Below, piece after piece: positions 33,001 through 43,768 of a stretch of DNA of 64,000 bases (the stretch's first letter is position 1; every line of letters starts with the position of its first letter). Below the pieces are notes generated by a model. That model searched no databases. It had not been told where the DNA came from and was given only the letters and a program-made list of their open reading frames with translations. Both the position numbers and the translations under genes were made by a program. Where the stretch lies: positions 992,001 to 1,056,000 of the forward strand of contig OZ037886.1 in the NCBI GenBank assembly GCA_964035575.1, written 5' to 3'. Source of the stretch: Rhynchopus sp. YZ270_cl-10. Taxonomy: Eukaryota; Euglenozoa; Diplonemea; Diplonemida; Diplonemidae.

Positions 33001-35038
33001 ATGGCGTTGAAATTTAACACTGTGATCCCGCCGGCACCCACGACGGTGCGTGGGCAGCCGTTGTCCATTGGGGCGTACAAGAAGAAGAACAGCATTGTCT
33101 ATGGAAACGGTCTGTTCGTGTATGTGAGGGACATCACCAACGGTGATGTGAAGGCTGTGCACCGACACAAGGTGCCCGTGACCATGGCTCGTGTCTGCCC
33201 GAGCCAGTGCTACTGTGCGTCTGGTGACCGCGAAGGTAACATCGTGGTGTGGGCCCTGGACAACGAGCAGAACACCGTGAAGCTCGAAACCAAGGTGACG
33301 TCTGGCCCCATCAACGACATCTGCTTCACAGGCGACAACCAGCGCCTTGTGGCCGTGGGTGAGAGCAAAGAGAGCTTCGGGGCGGCACTGCTTGTGGACG
33401 GAGGCTCGACTGTTGGGTCGATCTCTGGCCACGTTCGCACAATCCAGTCCTGCGACATGCGTCTGGAGCGTCCCTTCCGTTGCGCAACAGGATCCGAAGA
33501 CACCGAAGTCAACTTCTACGAGGGACCCCCGTTCAAGTTGAAGCAGAACCACAAGAACCACTCCAACACCGTCAACTGCGTGCGTTTCCACCCCTCGGGT
33601 GACCGTTTCGTCACTGTCGCAAGGTATGTGATGTATTCTTCGATTTGTTAGACAAGCCCTGGAGGGTAGCCACCGTAGTGTGGTGCTGCTACTCAGCTGT
33701 CTTGAACCTTCTGCTTAACAACCACCTCAACGCAGCGACAAACAAATGTTCGTCTACGACGGAAAGACTGGAGAGAAGACTGGCGAGATCAAGTGCGACC
33801 ACACTGGATCCGTGTACTCGGTATGCCACCCACCACATAACACACCACCACCTTTCCTCCTTGCAGCTCGCGTGGCACCCATCTGGAAAGCACTTCATGA
33901 CTGCGAGCGCGGACAAGACGTGCAAGCTTTGGGATGAGGCAGGGAACGTGCAGAAGACCTTCAAGCTGCAGGACAAGACTGTGGACTACATGCAGATGGG
34001 ATGTGTGTACATCAACGAGCAGATGGCGTCGATCTCGTTCAACGGAGACATCAACCTGTTCGACGCGGACAAGGAGCAGCCCACCACGGTCTTCCGTGGA
34101 CACATGAAGCCCATCTCCACCATTGCTATCTCAGGCGACACCGTCGTCACCGGCAGTGGAGACACCACCGTGCTTGTCTGGGACAGCCAGACCCACGACC
34201 CCGCAAAGTCCCGCCGTGCTGTCGGCAAAAAGCTCCACGGATCGATCGTGTCTGGCTCCGTGATCCACGACGGAAAGGTGTACACCTGCTCGATGGACGA
34301 CACCATCGCGTGCACCACCCTCAGCACAGGTGACCTTACCATCCTCGGAAAGGTGTCTGGCGGACCCAACGGAATCTGCTTCATGCAGAACCACCTGGTC
34401 GTGACCACCAACAAGGGCATCTACGTACTCACACTGGACGGCGAGGAGAAGAGCAAGGTGGCGACCACCTACACCCCGACATGCTGCGCCACCAACGGCA
34501 CCGTGCTGACTGTGGGCTCCAAGCCGAAGGTGACACTGTACTCGATGAAGGCTGGCAAGCTGGAGCAGATTGAGGAGATCGCGGAGCACAAGGTGCAGGT
34601 CACTGCGCTGGCGTGGTCTGCGGACGGAAAGCGCTTTGCGTCTGCGGACTCTGGCAGAGAAATCATGCTCTGGGACTACGACGGCAAGGTGAAGATGCTG
34701 AGCGGGCCGGGCAAGATGGCGTTCCACACTGCGTCTGTGAAGTGCCTCGCGTTCAGCCCGTCTGGCAAGTCGCTTGCGTCTGGGTCGCTTGACACCAGCG
34801 TCATGACCTGGGAGGTGGAGAACCTGAGCAACCGCAAGAAGGAGCTTGGTGCGCACCTGGGTGGTGTCAACTGCGTTGGCTGGCTCTCCGAGGGTGAGGT
34901 TGTGACAGGAGGACAGGTATGCACTACTACTCTTGCAGTGAGACCCTCAATGGCCGTTTTGTACTCAACTTTTATCTTTTTTATTAAAATCCACAAATAC
35001 CACAGGACTCCGCGATCCGCACCTACCTGGTGGCTTGA
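33001..35038 (+). CDS. AIP1: actin-interacting protein 1 (AIP1/WDR1), WD40 protein
   Basis: Exons 33001-33623, 33736-33820, 33867-34916 and 35006-35038 give 596 residues, close to the ~600 usual for AIP1. Tandem WD40 repeats fill the protein, for example the ending DREGNIVVW, the 'LAWHPSGKHFMTASADKTCKLWD' unit (the LAWH stretch opens exon 3) and 'LASGSLDTSVMTW'. The N-terminus resembles AIP1 (PPAPTTVRGQPLSIG). In the family, AIP1 cooperates with cofilin to disassemble actin filaments through two seven-blade propellers in the cytoplasm. The last exon encodes only ten residues (DSAIRTYLVA), so an unspliced reading would miss the true C-terminus. No cofilin gene is in the window. Confidence 0.92.
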
Positions 35039-35619
35039 TAACGTCTATTTCCGAAGCAAAAACTAAAAAAATGAGAGCAAAATGGGAACGTTGTCTTCAA
35101 GACAAGTCTTCAAAAAAACACTTCTTTTTTTTATTGATGCGACACGTGAAACGCTGTTTTCGGTAACAACGTCTGTTTTATTTAAGGCGACTAAGCACGA
35201 GGCTTAGGTTCATCTTATGCAATTTTCTTCTTCTTTTTTTTTTGTGTTTGATTATGTGCAGGGTTGCTATTTGAGCGCAATGCCTTTCTTTAAAAAATGC
35301 GCCCGCGTGATGTGTTCCAAAGTTACTGCCCCGTATATGCATGTATGTGCATATCTCTCTTGCCTGAAGGTTTCTTGTTTCAAAACAAAATTCTACTCAT
35401 TCAAGAAATAGTGGCCAAGAGGTGATGGGCGTGGGGGTCGAGGTGCATAGGGGTATACACGAAATTCTTTTTTCGACGACAAAAAAAAACAACGTGTTCG
35501 TGAACGTGATAAAAGAAACATCTGTGTTGTACCTTTCAATCCTTTCCCATGACTGTGCCCTGTTTGACCACACACCTTTGCATCACCGCTAGACAAACGT
35601 TCATCACTCATCTTTCAAA
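35039..35619. other. spacer between AIP1 and the first NAC-alpha gene
   Basis: No gene is seen. A family-B repeat with a good hairpin is at 35184-35218. The leader before the next ATG includes CATCACCGCTAG (to 35592). Confidence 0.55.
35184..35218 (+). repeat. dispersed repeat family B, copy 2
   Basis: Reads AAGGCGACTAAGCACGAGGC then TTAGGTTCATCTTAT. CTAAGC and GCTTAG are perfect complements separated by ACGAG/G, giving a compact stem-loop. Confidence 0.6.
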
Positions 35620-36300
35620 ATGACAGCCGCCGAGGTTGAGAAGAAGGACCCTGAGGTGAAGGCCGAGGAGGACAGCGATGAGGATGTCCCCGCCCTGGAG
35701 AGCGCTGAGGGAGCCGTTGTTGACGGAGAGACCCAGATTCCCGGAGGGAAGAAGACCCGTAGCGAGAAGAAGTCGCGCAAGGTGATGGCACGCCTCGGGC
35801 TGAAGCCCGTGTCGGGCTGCGTGCGTGTTGCCATCAAGAAGAGCAAGACCGTCCTCTTCGTGATTGCCGACCCCGAGCTGTACAAGAGCCCCTCCTCGAA
35901 CACCTACGTCATCTTCGGCGAGGCCAAGATGGAGGACATTGCCGGAGACAAGGAAAAGGAGATGGTGAAGGCCTTCGCAGCGGCAACGAAGGAGCGCGAG
36001 AAGGTTGAGACCAAGGCGCCCGAGGACGAGGAGGACGAGGAGGAGGTTGACGCTGAGGGCATCGACGAGAAGGACATTGAGCTGCTCATGCAGCAGGTAT
36101 GCTCCACACAACCTCTACCACATCCCACCACACCACACCTCATCCACAGGCGTCCGTGAAGCGCGGCCAGGCCATCCAGGCTCTGAAGAAGTCTGGTGGT
36201 GACATCGTATGCTATCCCCACCTACACACTTCCCCCCTCCCTCACACACCAACAACACAACCCACAACAGGTGACCGCCGTGATGGAGTGCCAGCAGTAA
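35620..36300 (+). CDS. NACA: nascent polypeptide-associated complex subunit alpha, copy 1
   Basis: Exons 35620-36096, 36150-36206 and 36271-36300 give 187 residues. An acidic N-terminus (EEDSDEDVPALESAEG) precedes the NAC domain (RSEKKSRKVMARLGLKPVSG ... SSNTYVIFGEAKMED). The C-terminal UBA domain (IDEKDIELLMQQASVKRGQA ... DIVTAVMECQQ) is assembled across the two introns. NAC-alpha pairs with NAC-beta at the ribosome exit tunnel and guards nascent chains against mis-targeting. A second copy at 38460 encodes exactly the same protein. No NAC-beta gene is visible. Confidence 0.97.
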
Positions 36301-37354
36301 GCTGCATACACCCACCCATTTTTTTGTGGCACATACCCACCCACCCACGTCTCAGAACAAATCAAGAAAAAAATCGCCACAGTACCTAACTCACATGTGA
36401 CTTGACAGCCCCCCCTTGCCCCCCACTACCCCCCCGCAACCAAGCCCAGGATATTTCCCTATTGTCACTGTTAAGCCGATTGTGTTCAATCCTCCAGCAT
36501 CAAGCGATGCCTATAATATTTCAACAAACGAATTATCCAGCCCCCCCCCTTCACCCTTTCTCTCTCTTGCCTCGTTGCAGCTGGCCTGCTTTTTGTTTTA
36601 TGTGTCAGTGCGATAGCGTTGGGGAATTAATAAAAGAAAGCCCGGTATTAGTGTCACATCCAATAGGTGTGCAGACTAACGACAGCTTAACGAAAGGAAG
36701 ATTTTTTAAAACTAAAATGCACGGTGTTTTTTTGCAGTATCAGAAGTAATGAAGGACAATAACCCCCCCCTCACGTCAGCGCCATATCCCCCCCCATATC
36801 TGAACCCTTTTTGCATATGTCTCTAGAAAAGCTATTCTCGAAGTTTTTTTTTTGCGCACCATATTTCTGTCATACTAATCTCAATAGACAAGAAAAAGCG
36901 GGGGGGAGAACAAAGCCAAAATCCAACGGAACTTTCGTTTTTTTTTTTTTTTTTCTTTTCTTCCAATTTTTTTATGCGCACTTATTGCACATATCCTTGC
37001 AACACAGAGGTGATGTTACCCCAGGCATCTGGTTTTTTTTTTGTGTTCATAGGGCTATTGTCCCCCCACACCATCCACCTTGGAAAATAAAGACGCAAGT
37101 CTTTGTCCAAACCCTGTACAAAAAGCAACAAGAACAACACAAAGTATAGAGGTTTTATTACCAATTGCAAGGTCTTCAAAAAATAAAAGTACAGCGCAGA
37201 AGAAGAAAAAAAAAATCTCAAAAAAAGGGGTCTGGGCTAAGTAACATTCCCCTGTTCCCTTCTCTTCTGTTCAACTTCTCTAAATTCTACCCAACTTTAG
37301 CAACCTTTTTTGTGCAGGGACATCCACCTCCCCCCCCTTTGCAGACCCGAATCA
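36301..37354. other. 1.05-kb spacer between NAC-alpha copy 1 and porin-like gene
   Basis: C-rich and T/A homopolymer sequence with no supported gene. The leader before the porin-like ATG ends CCCCCCTTTGCAG (to 37344), ten bases upstream. Confidence 0.55.
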
Positions 37355-38227
37355 ATGGACCAACTAGAACCGTTTTTCACGAACGGATTTGACACCGAAT
37401 GGACGTTGCAGAACGAAGGGAACGAGACGCAACAGGGTTGGGCTGTGTCACCTGGGGTGGAGGGTGGGGAGTACACAGTGCAGGGGTGCTATCGGTGGGA
37501 CGATCTGGTATCGGTGACGACGTTGGGATTGGACGCTTTTACACAGCGCGTTGAGAAAACCATGGGTGATACATTGGCTTGGACGGAGCTTGCACAGTCT
37601 GCAGACAACACTGCGAAGGTTAGCATTGGGACGGAGCACGTTGCTGTTCTGCCTGGCACACCGTACCGCAATACCAGTGGAGGCGAGCTTGGCAACGAAG
37701 CATGCAGTGTCCACATTGAACGTCTTCTTAGTACACTGCCGCATGCGCCTCTTCTTCAGGTTTTTGGAAATGCGCATGTCTTTGCTTCAGGTGCGTTTGG
37801 GTATTCGTTTGGCATGAAGCAACATCAGGCGCAGGCGACCTTAGGGGTGTTGAACAGCTTTGATACACAGGGGCTTCATTTTTGTGTCTCAGCGTTGGAT
37901 GGGGGCGGGCTAGGCAGTCGTGTTGCCTTCTTGGGGGTCTCTCCTAGGCTTCCGTTGCGTATTGCAGGGAAAGAGCTTGGTGTGACGTACGGTGTGAAGG
38001 GTACGTTCCCGTTGGGTGAAGAAGGGAACGGTCCTGCTCTCTCAGTTGCCGCAGAGACTGCGCCCACGGAGAACACCTCAATCAAGGTGAAGGTTGACCG
38101 TGTCGGTCTGGCCCTCTCCGCAACACTAAAGAACTTCCAAAACAACGTCACATCATTTACACCAAACGTCCGTTTCTCCCACTCTGGTGACATCCTGATT
38201 GGGTGTTTGTTAACGACTTCGATCTAG
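37355..38227 (+). CDS. putative mitochondrial-type beta-barrel porin (VDAC/Tom40-like)
   Basis: Intronless ORF, 290 residues from the ATG following CCCGAATCA. There is no signal peptide or hydrophobic helix. The sequence alternates polar and hydrophobic residues in short strands separated by glycine-rich turns throughout. The last third (IKVKVDRVGLALSATLKNFQ ... TPNVRFSHSG ... ILIGCLLTTSI) looks like the closing strands of a eukaryotic porin. The final GDILIGCLLTT segment resembles the C-terminal beta-signal read by the SAM machinery. The length matches VDAC (~283) and Tom40. Divergent Porin_3 proteins are typical of mitochondrion-related organelles. The family call rests on pattern, not on clear motif identity. 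Confidence 0.45.
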   Translation: MDQLEPFFTNGFDTEWTLQNEGNETQQGWAVSPGVEGGEYTVQGCYRWDDLVSVTTLGLDAFTQRVEKTMGDTLAWTELAQSADNTAKVSIGTEHVAVLPGTPYRNTSGGELGNEACSVHIERLLSTLPHAPLLQVFGNAHVFASGAFGYSFGMKQHQAQATLGVLNSFDTQGLHFCVSALDGGGLGSRVAFLGVSPRLPLRIAGKELGVTYGVKGTFPLGEEGNGPALSVAAETAPTENTSIKVKVDRVGLALSATLKNFQNNVTSFTPNVRFSHSGDILIGCLLTTSI

Positions 38228-38459
38228 AAAGAGGGTTGGGAAAGGGAGGGAGGGAGGGAGGGAGGGTGGGTGGCTAAGGGAGGGGGGGTGTAAGATGTGA
38301 AGGGGGTTGTGGTGATGTGGCATGGATATGTATTTGGCAGGGTAGGAAATAAAAAAAGTGGGGGTGTTTTTTTGTAAAGGGTGGAGTGAAATATTGGAAA
38401 AAAACAACAACAAAAAAATTACAGGATTTACCTTCCCAAGTCACTCCCCACATATCAAA

Positions 38460-39145
38460 ATGACAGCCGCCGAGGTTGAGAAGAAGGACCCTGAGGTGAA
38501 GGCCGAGGAGGACAGCGATGAGGATGTCCCCGCCCTGGAGAGCGCTGAGGGAGCCGTTGTTGACGGAGAGACCCAGATTCCCGGAGGGAAGAAGACCCGT
38601 AGCGAGAAGAAGTCGCGCAAGGTGATGGCACGCCTCGGGCTGAAGCCCGTGTCGGGCTGCGTGCGTGTCGCCATCAAGAAGAGCAAGACCGTCCTCTTCG
38701 TGATTGCCGACCCCGAGCTGTACAAGAGCCCCTCCTCGAACACCTACGTCATCTTCGGCGAGGCCAAGATGGAGGACATTGCCGGAGACAAGGAAAAGGA
38801 GATGGTGAAGGCCTTCGCAGCGGCAACGAAGGAGCGCGAGAAGGTTGAGACCAAGGCGCCTGAGGACGAGGAGGACGAGGAGGAGGTTGACGCTGAGGGC
38901 ATCGACGAGAAGGACATTGAGCTACTCATGCAGCAGGTATGCTCCACACAACCTCTACCACATCCCACCACACCACACCACACCTCATCCACAGGCGTCC
39001 GTGAAGCGCGGCCAGGCCATCCAGGCTCTGAAGAAGTCTGGTGGTGACATCGTATGCTATCCCCACCTACACACTTCCCCCCTCCCTCACACACCAACAA
39101 CACAACCCACAACAGGTGACCGCCGTTATGGAGTGCCAGCAGTAA
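38460..39145 (+). CDS. NACA: nascent polypeptide-associated complex subunit alpha, copy 2
   Basis: Exons 38460-38936, 38995-39051 and 39116-39145 give 187 residues identical to copy 1. By my reading only four bases differ in the coding sequence, all synonymous (GTT/GTC, CCC/CCT, CTG/CTA, GTG/GTT). The second intron is identical and the first differs by a 5-base CACCA-type insertion. Similarity begins about four bases before the ATG and ends two or three bases after the stop, so the flanks are unrelated. This pattern points to very recent duplication of a coding-length unit or to ongoing gene conversion. Confidence 0.97.
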
Positions 39146-39459
39146 GCACGTCAGACCATACCCCCCGACTCCCTATTACTGGCAACCCGTCAGATCACTT
39201 GCTGGTAATGTCATGGATTTAGGTCGCATTTTGCGAATGGTTTAAAAAAACGCCTCCCCCCACCACCCATTTTACCTCCATCAATCTCCAACCCCACAAT
39301 CTCTACAACACAAAGCACTCGCCTACACCTCTTTGGGAAACCCCTACACGGCGTACGGTTATACTACTTTCATACTTACACTTCAACGAAGAGAAACATC
39401 TCCTCCACCTCCCCTGCACAACACACACTAGGTTCCTCTCAGCTCACCTTCCAAATGTA
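39146..39459. other. spacer before PPR gene
   Basis: No gene is seen. It is C/A-rich and ends with CTCTCAGCTCACCTTCCAA immediately before an ATG-TAA-ATG arrangement. Confidence 0.55.
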
Positions 39460-39462
39460 ATG
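39455..39462 (+). promoter_or_regulatory. start-stop uORF overlapping the PPR start codon
   Basis: The sequence ATGTAATG contains ATG at 39455, TAA at 39458-39460 and the main ATG at 39460. A ribosome starting at the first ATG would stop at once and sit on the real start. The effect on expression is inferred. Confidence 0.5.
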
Positions 39463-40731
39463 CCACTCAAAGGGCTTTCTGCGAAGGCATTTGCAGGTGG
39501 TGTCAAACGCTTTCAGTTTGGTAAGAGCGACGCAGGGTGCGCGCACTACGTGAAGGAGCTGCTTGCGACAGAGGACCGGCGCTACCGTGCGAAATGCCTC
39601 ACCGTGGGCCTGCAGGAGATGGAGCTGCTACGGTACCACGGCGGCCAGGTGGGGGTGTTGACGTGCCTCGCTCTGCTCCGTGTTGCTGCACGGTGGCGTG
39701 CGCTGAACATCGCCAAAGAGGTCTTCCGTTTTATGCACACAGCACACATCCCTGCCACACCACAGGCCTATCTTCTTCTTCTCAAATCCTGCCGGTCGGT
39801 AGAAGCTGCCGATACACTCATCACCTCCCTTCAAAAGGATCGGGTGTGCGCGGAGCTCTTTCGTGCTCCACATTTTTATGAGGTGAAGACTATTCTTGCT
39901 GCACTGTTTGTATCTTCTGGGGAACGCTTGGATGCGAGGAGGTTGGTTGAGTCGATACCACAGAGGGATCGGACACATGGTGCATTGCAGGTGTTGTTGG
40001 AGGCGCAGGAGAGCTTTGCAGATGCGTCGTTGTTGTTTGAGAAGATGGCGAAGTCGTCGTTATTGCAACATCCTCTGCACCTAGGGATTTACAATGCACT
40101 GCTTCTGCATTGTGCTGAAGAGGGGTTACCGGGAGACGCAGAAAATGTGTTTCGGATGATGGAGTCGCACAATGTGGTGCCGTGGTTGGTAGCGTGGAGA
40201 CGGCTGTTTTTGTCGTATTTGCACGATCCAAACGCATCTCCTCAGGGAAGGTTGAACAGCGTAATGCGCTGTATCGAACGAAAGGCGGAGGGGTCGTGCC
40301 CATTACGTCCGTTGGATTTTGCGTTGTTGATTAATGCTTGTGAAGGGGCTTTGTATGAGAAAACGGAAAAAGGGAAGGGTCGGCCAATAGACATAGCTGA
40401 AGCTGCGTTGTTACGTTGTGAAGCAGAGGCGGAGTGTAGTGAGCCTGCGGTGTTCACAGCATTGCTGAACTTCTATGCGAGTTGTGTGGAGGTGGGCGGG
40501 GATGTGCAGGAGGAGGAGGATAGGCAAACATTGCGTGCCAAGTGTGAAGGTCTTATTCGTGACATAGCATTGCGGCGTATAGCCTGGACCCCACCCCTCC
40601 AAGATGTAGGAGTGAGGCTGCAGACGCTCTTCACACTGCAGGAGACACACTTCCGTGCGATCCACACCAACGCAACGCCAGTAGGGGTATTCAGCTTGCC
40701 CCAAGGGGATGGCGTAGTGGATTTGGTGTAG
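39460..40731 (+). CDS. pentatricopeptide-repeat (PPR) protein
   Basis: Intronless ORF, 423 residues. Helix-turn-helix units of about 35 residues recur, for example 'LRVAARWRALNIAKEVFRFM', 'TPQAYLLLLKSCRSVEAADT', 'YNALLLHCAEEGLPGDAENV' followed by FRMMESHNVVPW, and 'LLINACEGALYEK'. The phrase 'AENVFRMMESHNVVP' is typical of PPR motifs. PPR proteins bind RNA, usually in mitochondria or plastids. The N-terminus here is basic (KGLSAKAFAGGVKRF) and could be an organelle targeting peptide, which is of interest because of the porin-like gene nearby. Its RNA target cannot be predicted. Confidence 0.72.
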   Translation: MPLKGLSAKAFAGGVKRFQFGKSDAGCAHYVKELLATEDRRYRAKCLTVGLQEMELLRYHGGQVGVLTCLALLRVAARWRALNIAKEVFRFMHTAHIPATPQAYLLLLKSCRSVEAADTLITSLQKDRVCAELFRAPHFYEVKTILAALFVSSGERLDARRLVESIPQRDRTHGALQVLLEAQESFADASLLFEKMAKSSLLQHPLHLGIYNALLLHCAEEGLPGDAENVFRMMESHNVVPWLVAWRRLFLSYLHDPNASPQGRLNSVMRCIERKAEGSCPLRPLDFALLINACEGALYEKTEKGKGRPIDIAEAALLRCEAEAECSEPAVFTALLNFYASCVEVGGDVQEEEDRQTLRAKCEGLIRDIALRRIAWTPPLQDVGVRLQTLFTLQETHFRAIHTNATPVGVFSLPQGDGVVDLV

Positions 40732-40917
40732 AAGCAAAGTGTCAAGATATTCGTATTTTGGAAAAAAAAAAAAAAAAATGGCCTTTTTTTTTTCTCATTG
40801 ATTTTCCCCACTTTCGTGACACAAAGAGCCTCACCTCTAGGTACACAAAAAACACTAGAATTGTGTTGTAGATTATATTTCCCCCCCCTCAAAACTTCTT
40901 ATAAAAAAACGTTTTAA

Positions 40918-42730
40918 ATGGCGGTCGGACGGAGAGTGGTACGGACTGGGTCGCCTACGAAACGAAGCAACTCCCCGACAGTTCTTGCATCCTCTGTGAA
41001 TGATGTGAAGAAGAAGAAGAAGCCGCGAAGTGAGTCTCCTCCTGGTGTAGCACTTGTACCACAGAGCGCACCACCACCACCACCCGTGGTCACATCCTCT
41101 TCTGCATCGCCACGCACCCGCACTTCACGCAAGACACGCAGAACACCAACCGCCACCGGCCCCTCTTCCGACCGTGTCCGCGAACAAACCCGCGAGCAAC
41201 AACGGCAACGTGCCGACGCCGCCAAGAGCCGTCCCCACGCAACCCTCCACAGCCTCCTCTCCTCCGCCTCGCCACGCAGCACCTCTCCTCGAGACCCCAC
41301 CATCAAAAGAGAACCCGAGGAGAACGTCATGCAACTCACCCCACGGCTTGACCTCAACAAACTCACACCTACGGTAGACATCCCCGAAGTCGCCCCCAGC
41401 GAAGAGAGCGGCCCGGAGAGCCCAAGCCCTGAGTGTTACTTTGTGTCGGGAGATGGGAAGAAGATTTTGAGCGATGTGAGCTGCACTACACCACGGTCAA
41501 TGGCGTTGCGAACCAGCACGATGAGTTTGACCGAGGCTGCAGTGGCGGCCGGGTTGGTTGAAGACACAACACCTAGCACCCCTAAGGCAAAATCAGCGAG
41601 GGAAAGCCTGCCAAAGAAAAAGCCTTCAACCACAAAACCACGTATTTCCACAGCTTCTTCCAACGCAACACCTGCAAAGAAACAGCAACGTAGCGGCAGC
41701 ACAACACGCAAAACACCTACAGCAGCAACACCAGCCAAACGGAGTGGTACTGTCCCTACTATAGTCTCCCGCAAAGGAAAGCCCATAACGACACCGCAAA
41801 CTACCAAAGAAATACCTCGATCTGAAGCAGAGTCGGTCAGCCAAACCTTCACCCGGTCTGTCAGTGAGGTGCAAAAGGTCGAGGAAAAGGTTGAGGAGGA
41901 AAAACCGAACCCGCTGGGGGTCATCCCCGAGAACAAACCTATCGCGAAGAAGAAGAGTGCGAGCGTTCTGCGGAAGACGCCGCAGACGACGCCTGCGTCA
42001 TCACCACGGAAGAAGGCGAAGGGGAAAGGGAAGTACCGCCCTGGGCAGGTCATCATCCCACCACAGCGTGAGGAGTGGCAGGATGTCTACACTGTGGTAC
42101 TCGATATGGATGAAACGTTGTTGTGGCATCCCGCCTTGGGAGAGGTGTACGAACGGCCAGGGGCAAAGGATCTGCTGAAGGGGCTCAAGGGGCGATGCGA
42201 GGTGGTGTTGTGGACAGCCTCCACAAGAGCTGTGACAGAGGTCGCCCTGGGGGTGCTTGGCATTCGCCCGAGCGACTTCACGCATATTATTACACGAGAT
42301 GACCGTTGGTTCAGCTGGAAACGCTCGACCAAAGACATCCGTTTTCTCGGACGCAGTCCAGATCACGTTGTAGTCGTGGAGAACTCACCGTACAGCATTC
42401 AGCTGAACAAACAGAACGGCATTCTCGTGGCAGATTTCAACACTCGTCACGCAGCGAGGGATGACACTCTATTCCGAGTGGATAAGATCTTGCAGGTATG
42501 TGAAAAAAGAGGCAATTAAAAAAAAATTCAAAAAAAAAAAAATAGGGTTTGATCTCATCCAAGCGTCCTGTCCCGGAATATCTTGAGGAGTCGCAAGGGA
42601 TCGTGTCGGTATGTGAGTTTTTTTTTTGTGTATTTTTTGTTACCCATTTCTTTTTGTGTTCTTTTTCTCACAGAACCATTTCCGCCTTTTCGCTAATTCG
42701 CCGCTCTCGTCGTTTTACTGTGTTGGGTGA
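40918..42730 (+). CDS. FCP1/SCP-type (NLI-interacting factor) protein phosphatase
   Basis: Exons 40918-42495, 42546-42608 and 42674-42730 give 565 residues. The first ~380 are low-complexity, basic and Ser/Thr/Pro-rich, with many proline-directed sites. The HAD-family catalytic domain follows. It has DMDETL (nucleophile D396 and D398), WTAS (motif II), a conserved K/R-rich patch, and VVENSP near residue 488 where the family usually has an aspartate pair. Such enzymes dephosphorylate serine in the RNA polymerase II C-terminal domain or other nuclear substrates. The two 3' introns (50 and 65 nt) are well defined by GTATGT. The first ends in TAG rather than CAG, the only such acceptor found. Confidence 0.85.
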
Positions 42731-43011
42731 ACATAAAAAAAAATTGTGAAGGGCTGGGTACTGATCGGTATTTTTCAAAGAAAAAAAAGCAACAAAAAAC
42801 CTTTCCAGAAAAGTGGGATAGTGAAACACTACCTACTTGATAGCTAACCTAACTGATTTTTTATTTTTAAAAATACCAAAAAGGGGTCCAAGGATGTGTA
42901 GCATGGTCATCTTTCAAACTTTAGTTTTACCCCTCTTCCTTTCCCATCTCTGATATGGTTCATACATAACAATACTTGAAAAGTTTGGATTTTTTTTTTT
43001 TGTTGGGTAGT

Positions 43012-43721
43012 CAGGGTTTTATCCAGGATTCTGGGTTTTTGGGCCTCAGGGGGTACATTTCCCCCCCAAAAAAAAATGAAATTTTTACTAGTGCTTGATG
43101 TAATGAAGAAAATTTTTTTCCCCTGCGGGGAAAAAACTACGCTGATCTTCTCAAATTGTTCTCGCACGGCTTCGTATGAGCCGTCCCGAAGTTGGTTCTC
43201 CGATTTGCCCGTCTCATGAACTTATCGATCCTACCATTGGCATAACTTGAACTGCCACGGCTACGTACGGGAGTGTTTCTCACACGCAAACTTCAGTACG
43301 GAAGAGAAATCATTATCGCTGCAACTTGTTATCGCTGTTTTCGCAGTCCTGGCTGATAAGAGACAAGAGCTGAGGTATCTGCACGTTCACTTTGTTCTTA
43401 GACCGTCTGACCACAGCCTTGGTGTAACTTTGTCGGGTAAACCTGTTACACCAATTGTATGCTTAGAGTACCAGTCGCAAAAAACTTTGAGCAACTAGAC
43501 GTCATGTTTGCTGTCGTGGAGGGGTAGCATGGGGACACTGTCTTTTTTTTTAAACCCCAACTTTTTTTTTTTTGGCTTCTTTGACCGAGCGAGCCAATTG
43601 CTCTCCACAGTGGGGTCACATGTGATATAGGACCTCCCTCCTATGTACCCCCAAAAGACAAAATGTACCCCCTGACAGGGGGTACAATGTACCCCCTGTA
43701 CCCCCCCTGGATAAAACCCTG
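43012..43721. mobile_element. non-autonomous DNA transposon with CAGGG termini, element 1
   Basis: The terminal inverted repeats CAGGGTTTTATCCAGG (43012-43027) and CCTGGATAAAACCCTG (43706-43721) are perfect complements. GTAGT is repeated directly outside each end. G-rich subterminal stretches (GGGGGTACA) also mirror each other. The CAGGG start resembles hAT-superfamily termini. The interior (~700 bp) has an 83-codon frame at 43247-43498 with no transposase similarity I can see. The right end lies directly beside a family-A repeat. Confidence 0.7.
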
Positions 43722-43724
43722 GTA

Positions 43725-43768
43725 GTGCCTGCGTCCCAGAGGCGTTTGCACAATATCAAGCTTCACTT
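43725..43768 (+). repeat. dispersed repeat family A, copy 5
   Basis: Begins GTGCCTGCGTCCCAGAGGCG then GTTTGCACAATATCAAGC. It is the closest relative of copy 1 at 12161 and abuts the right end of transposon element 1. Confidence 0.6.
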
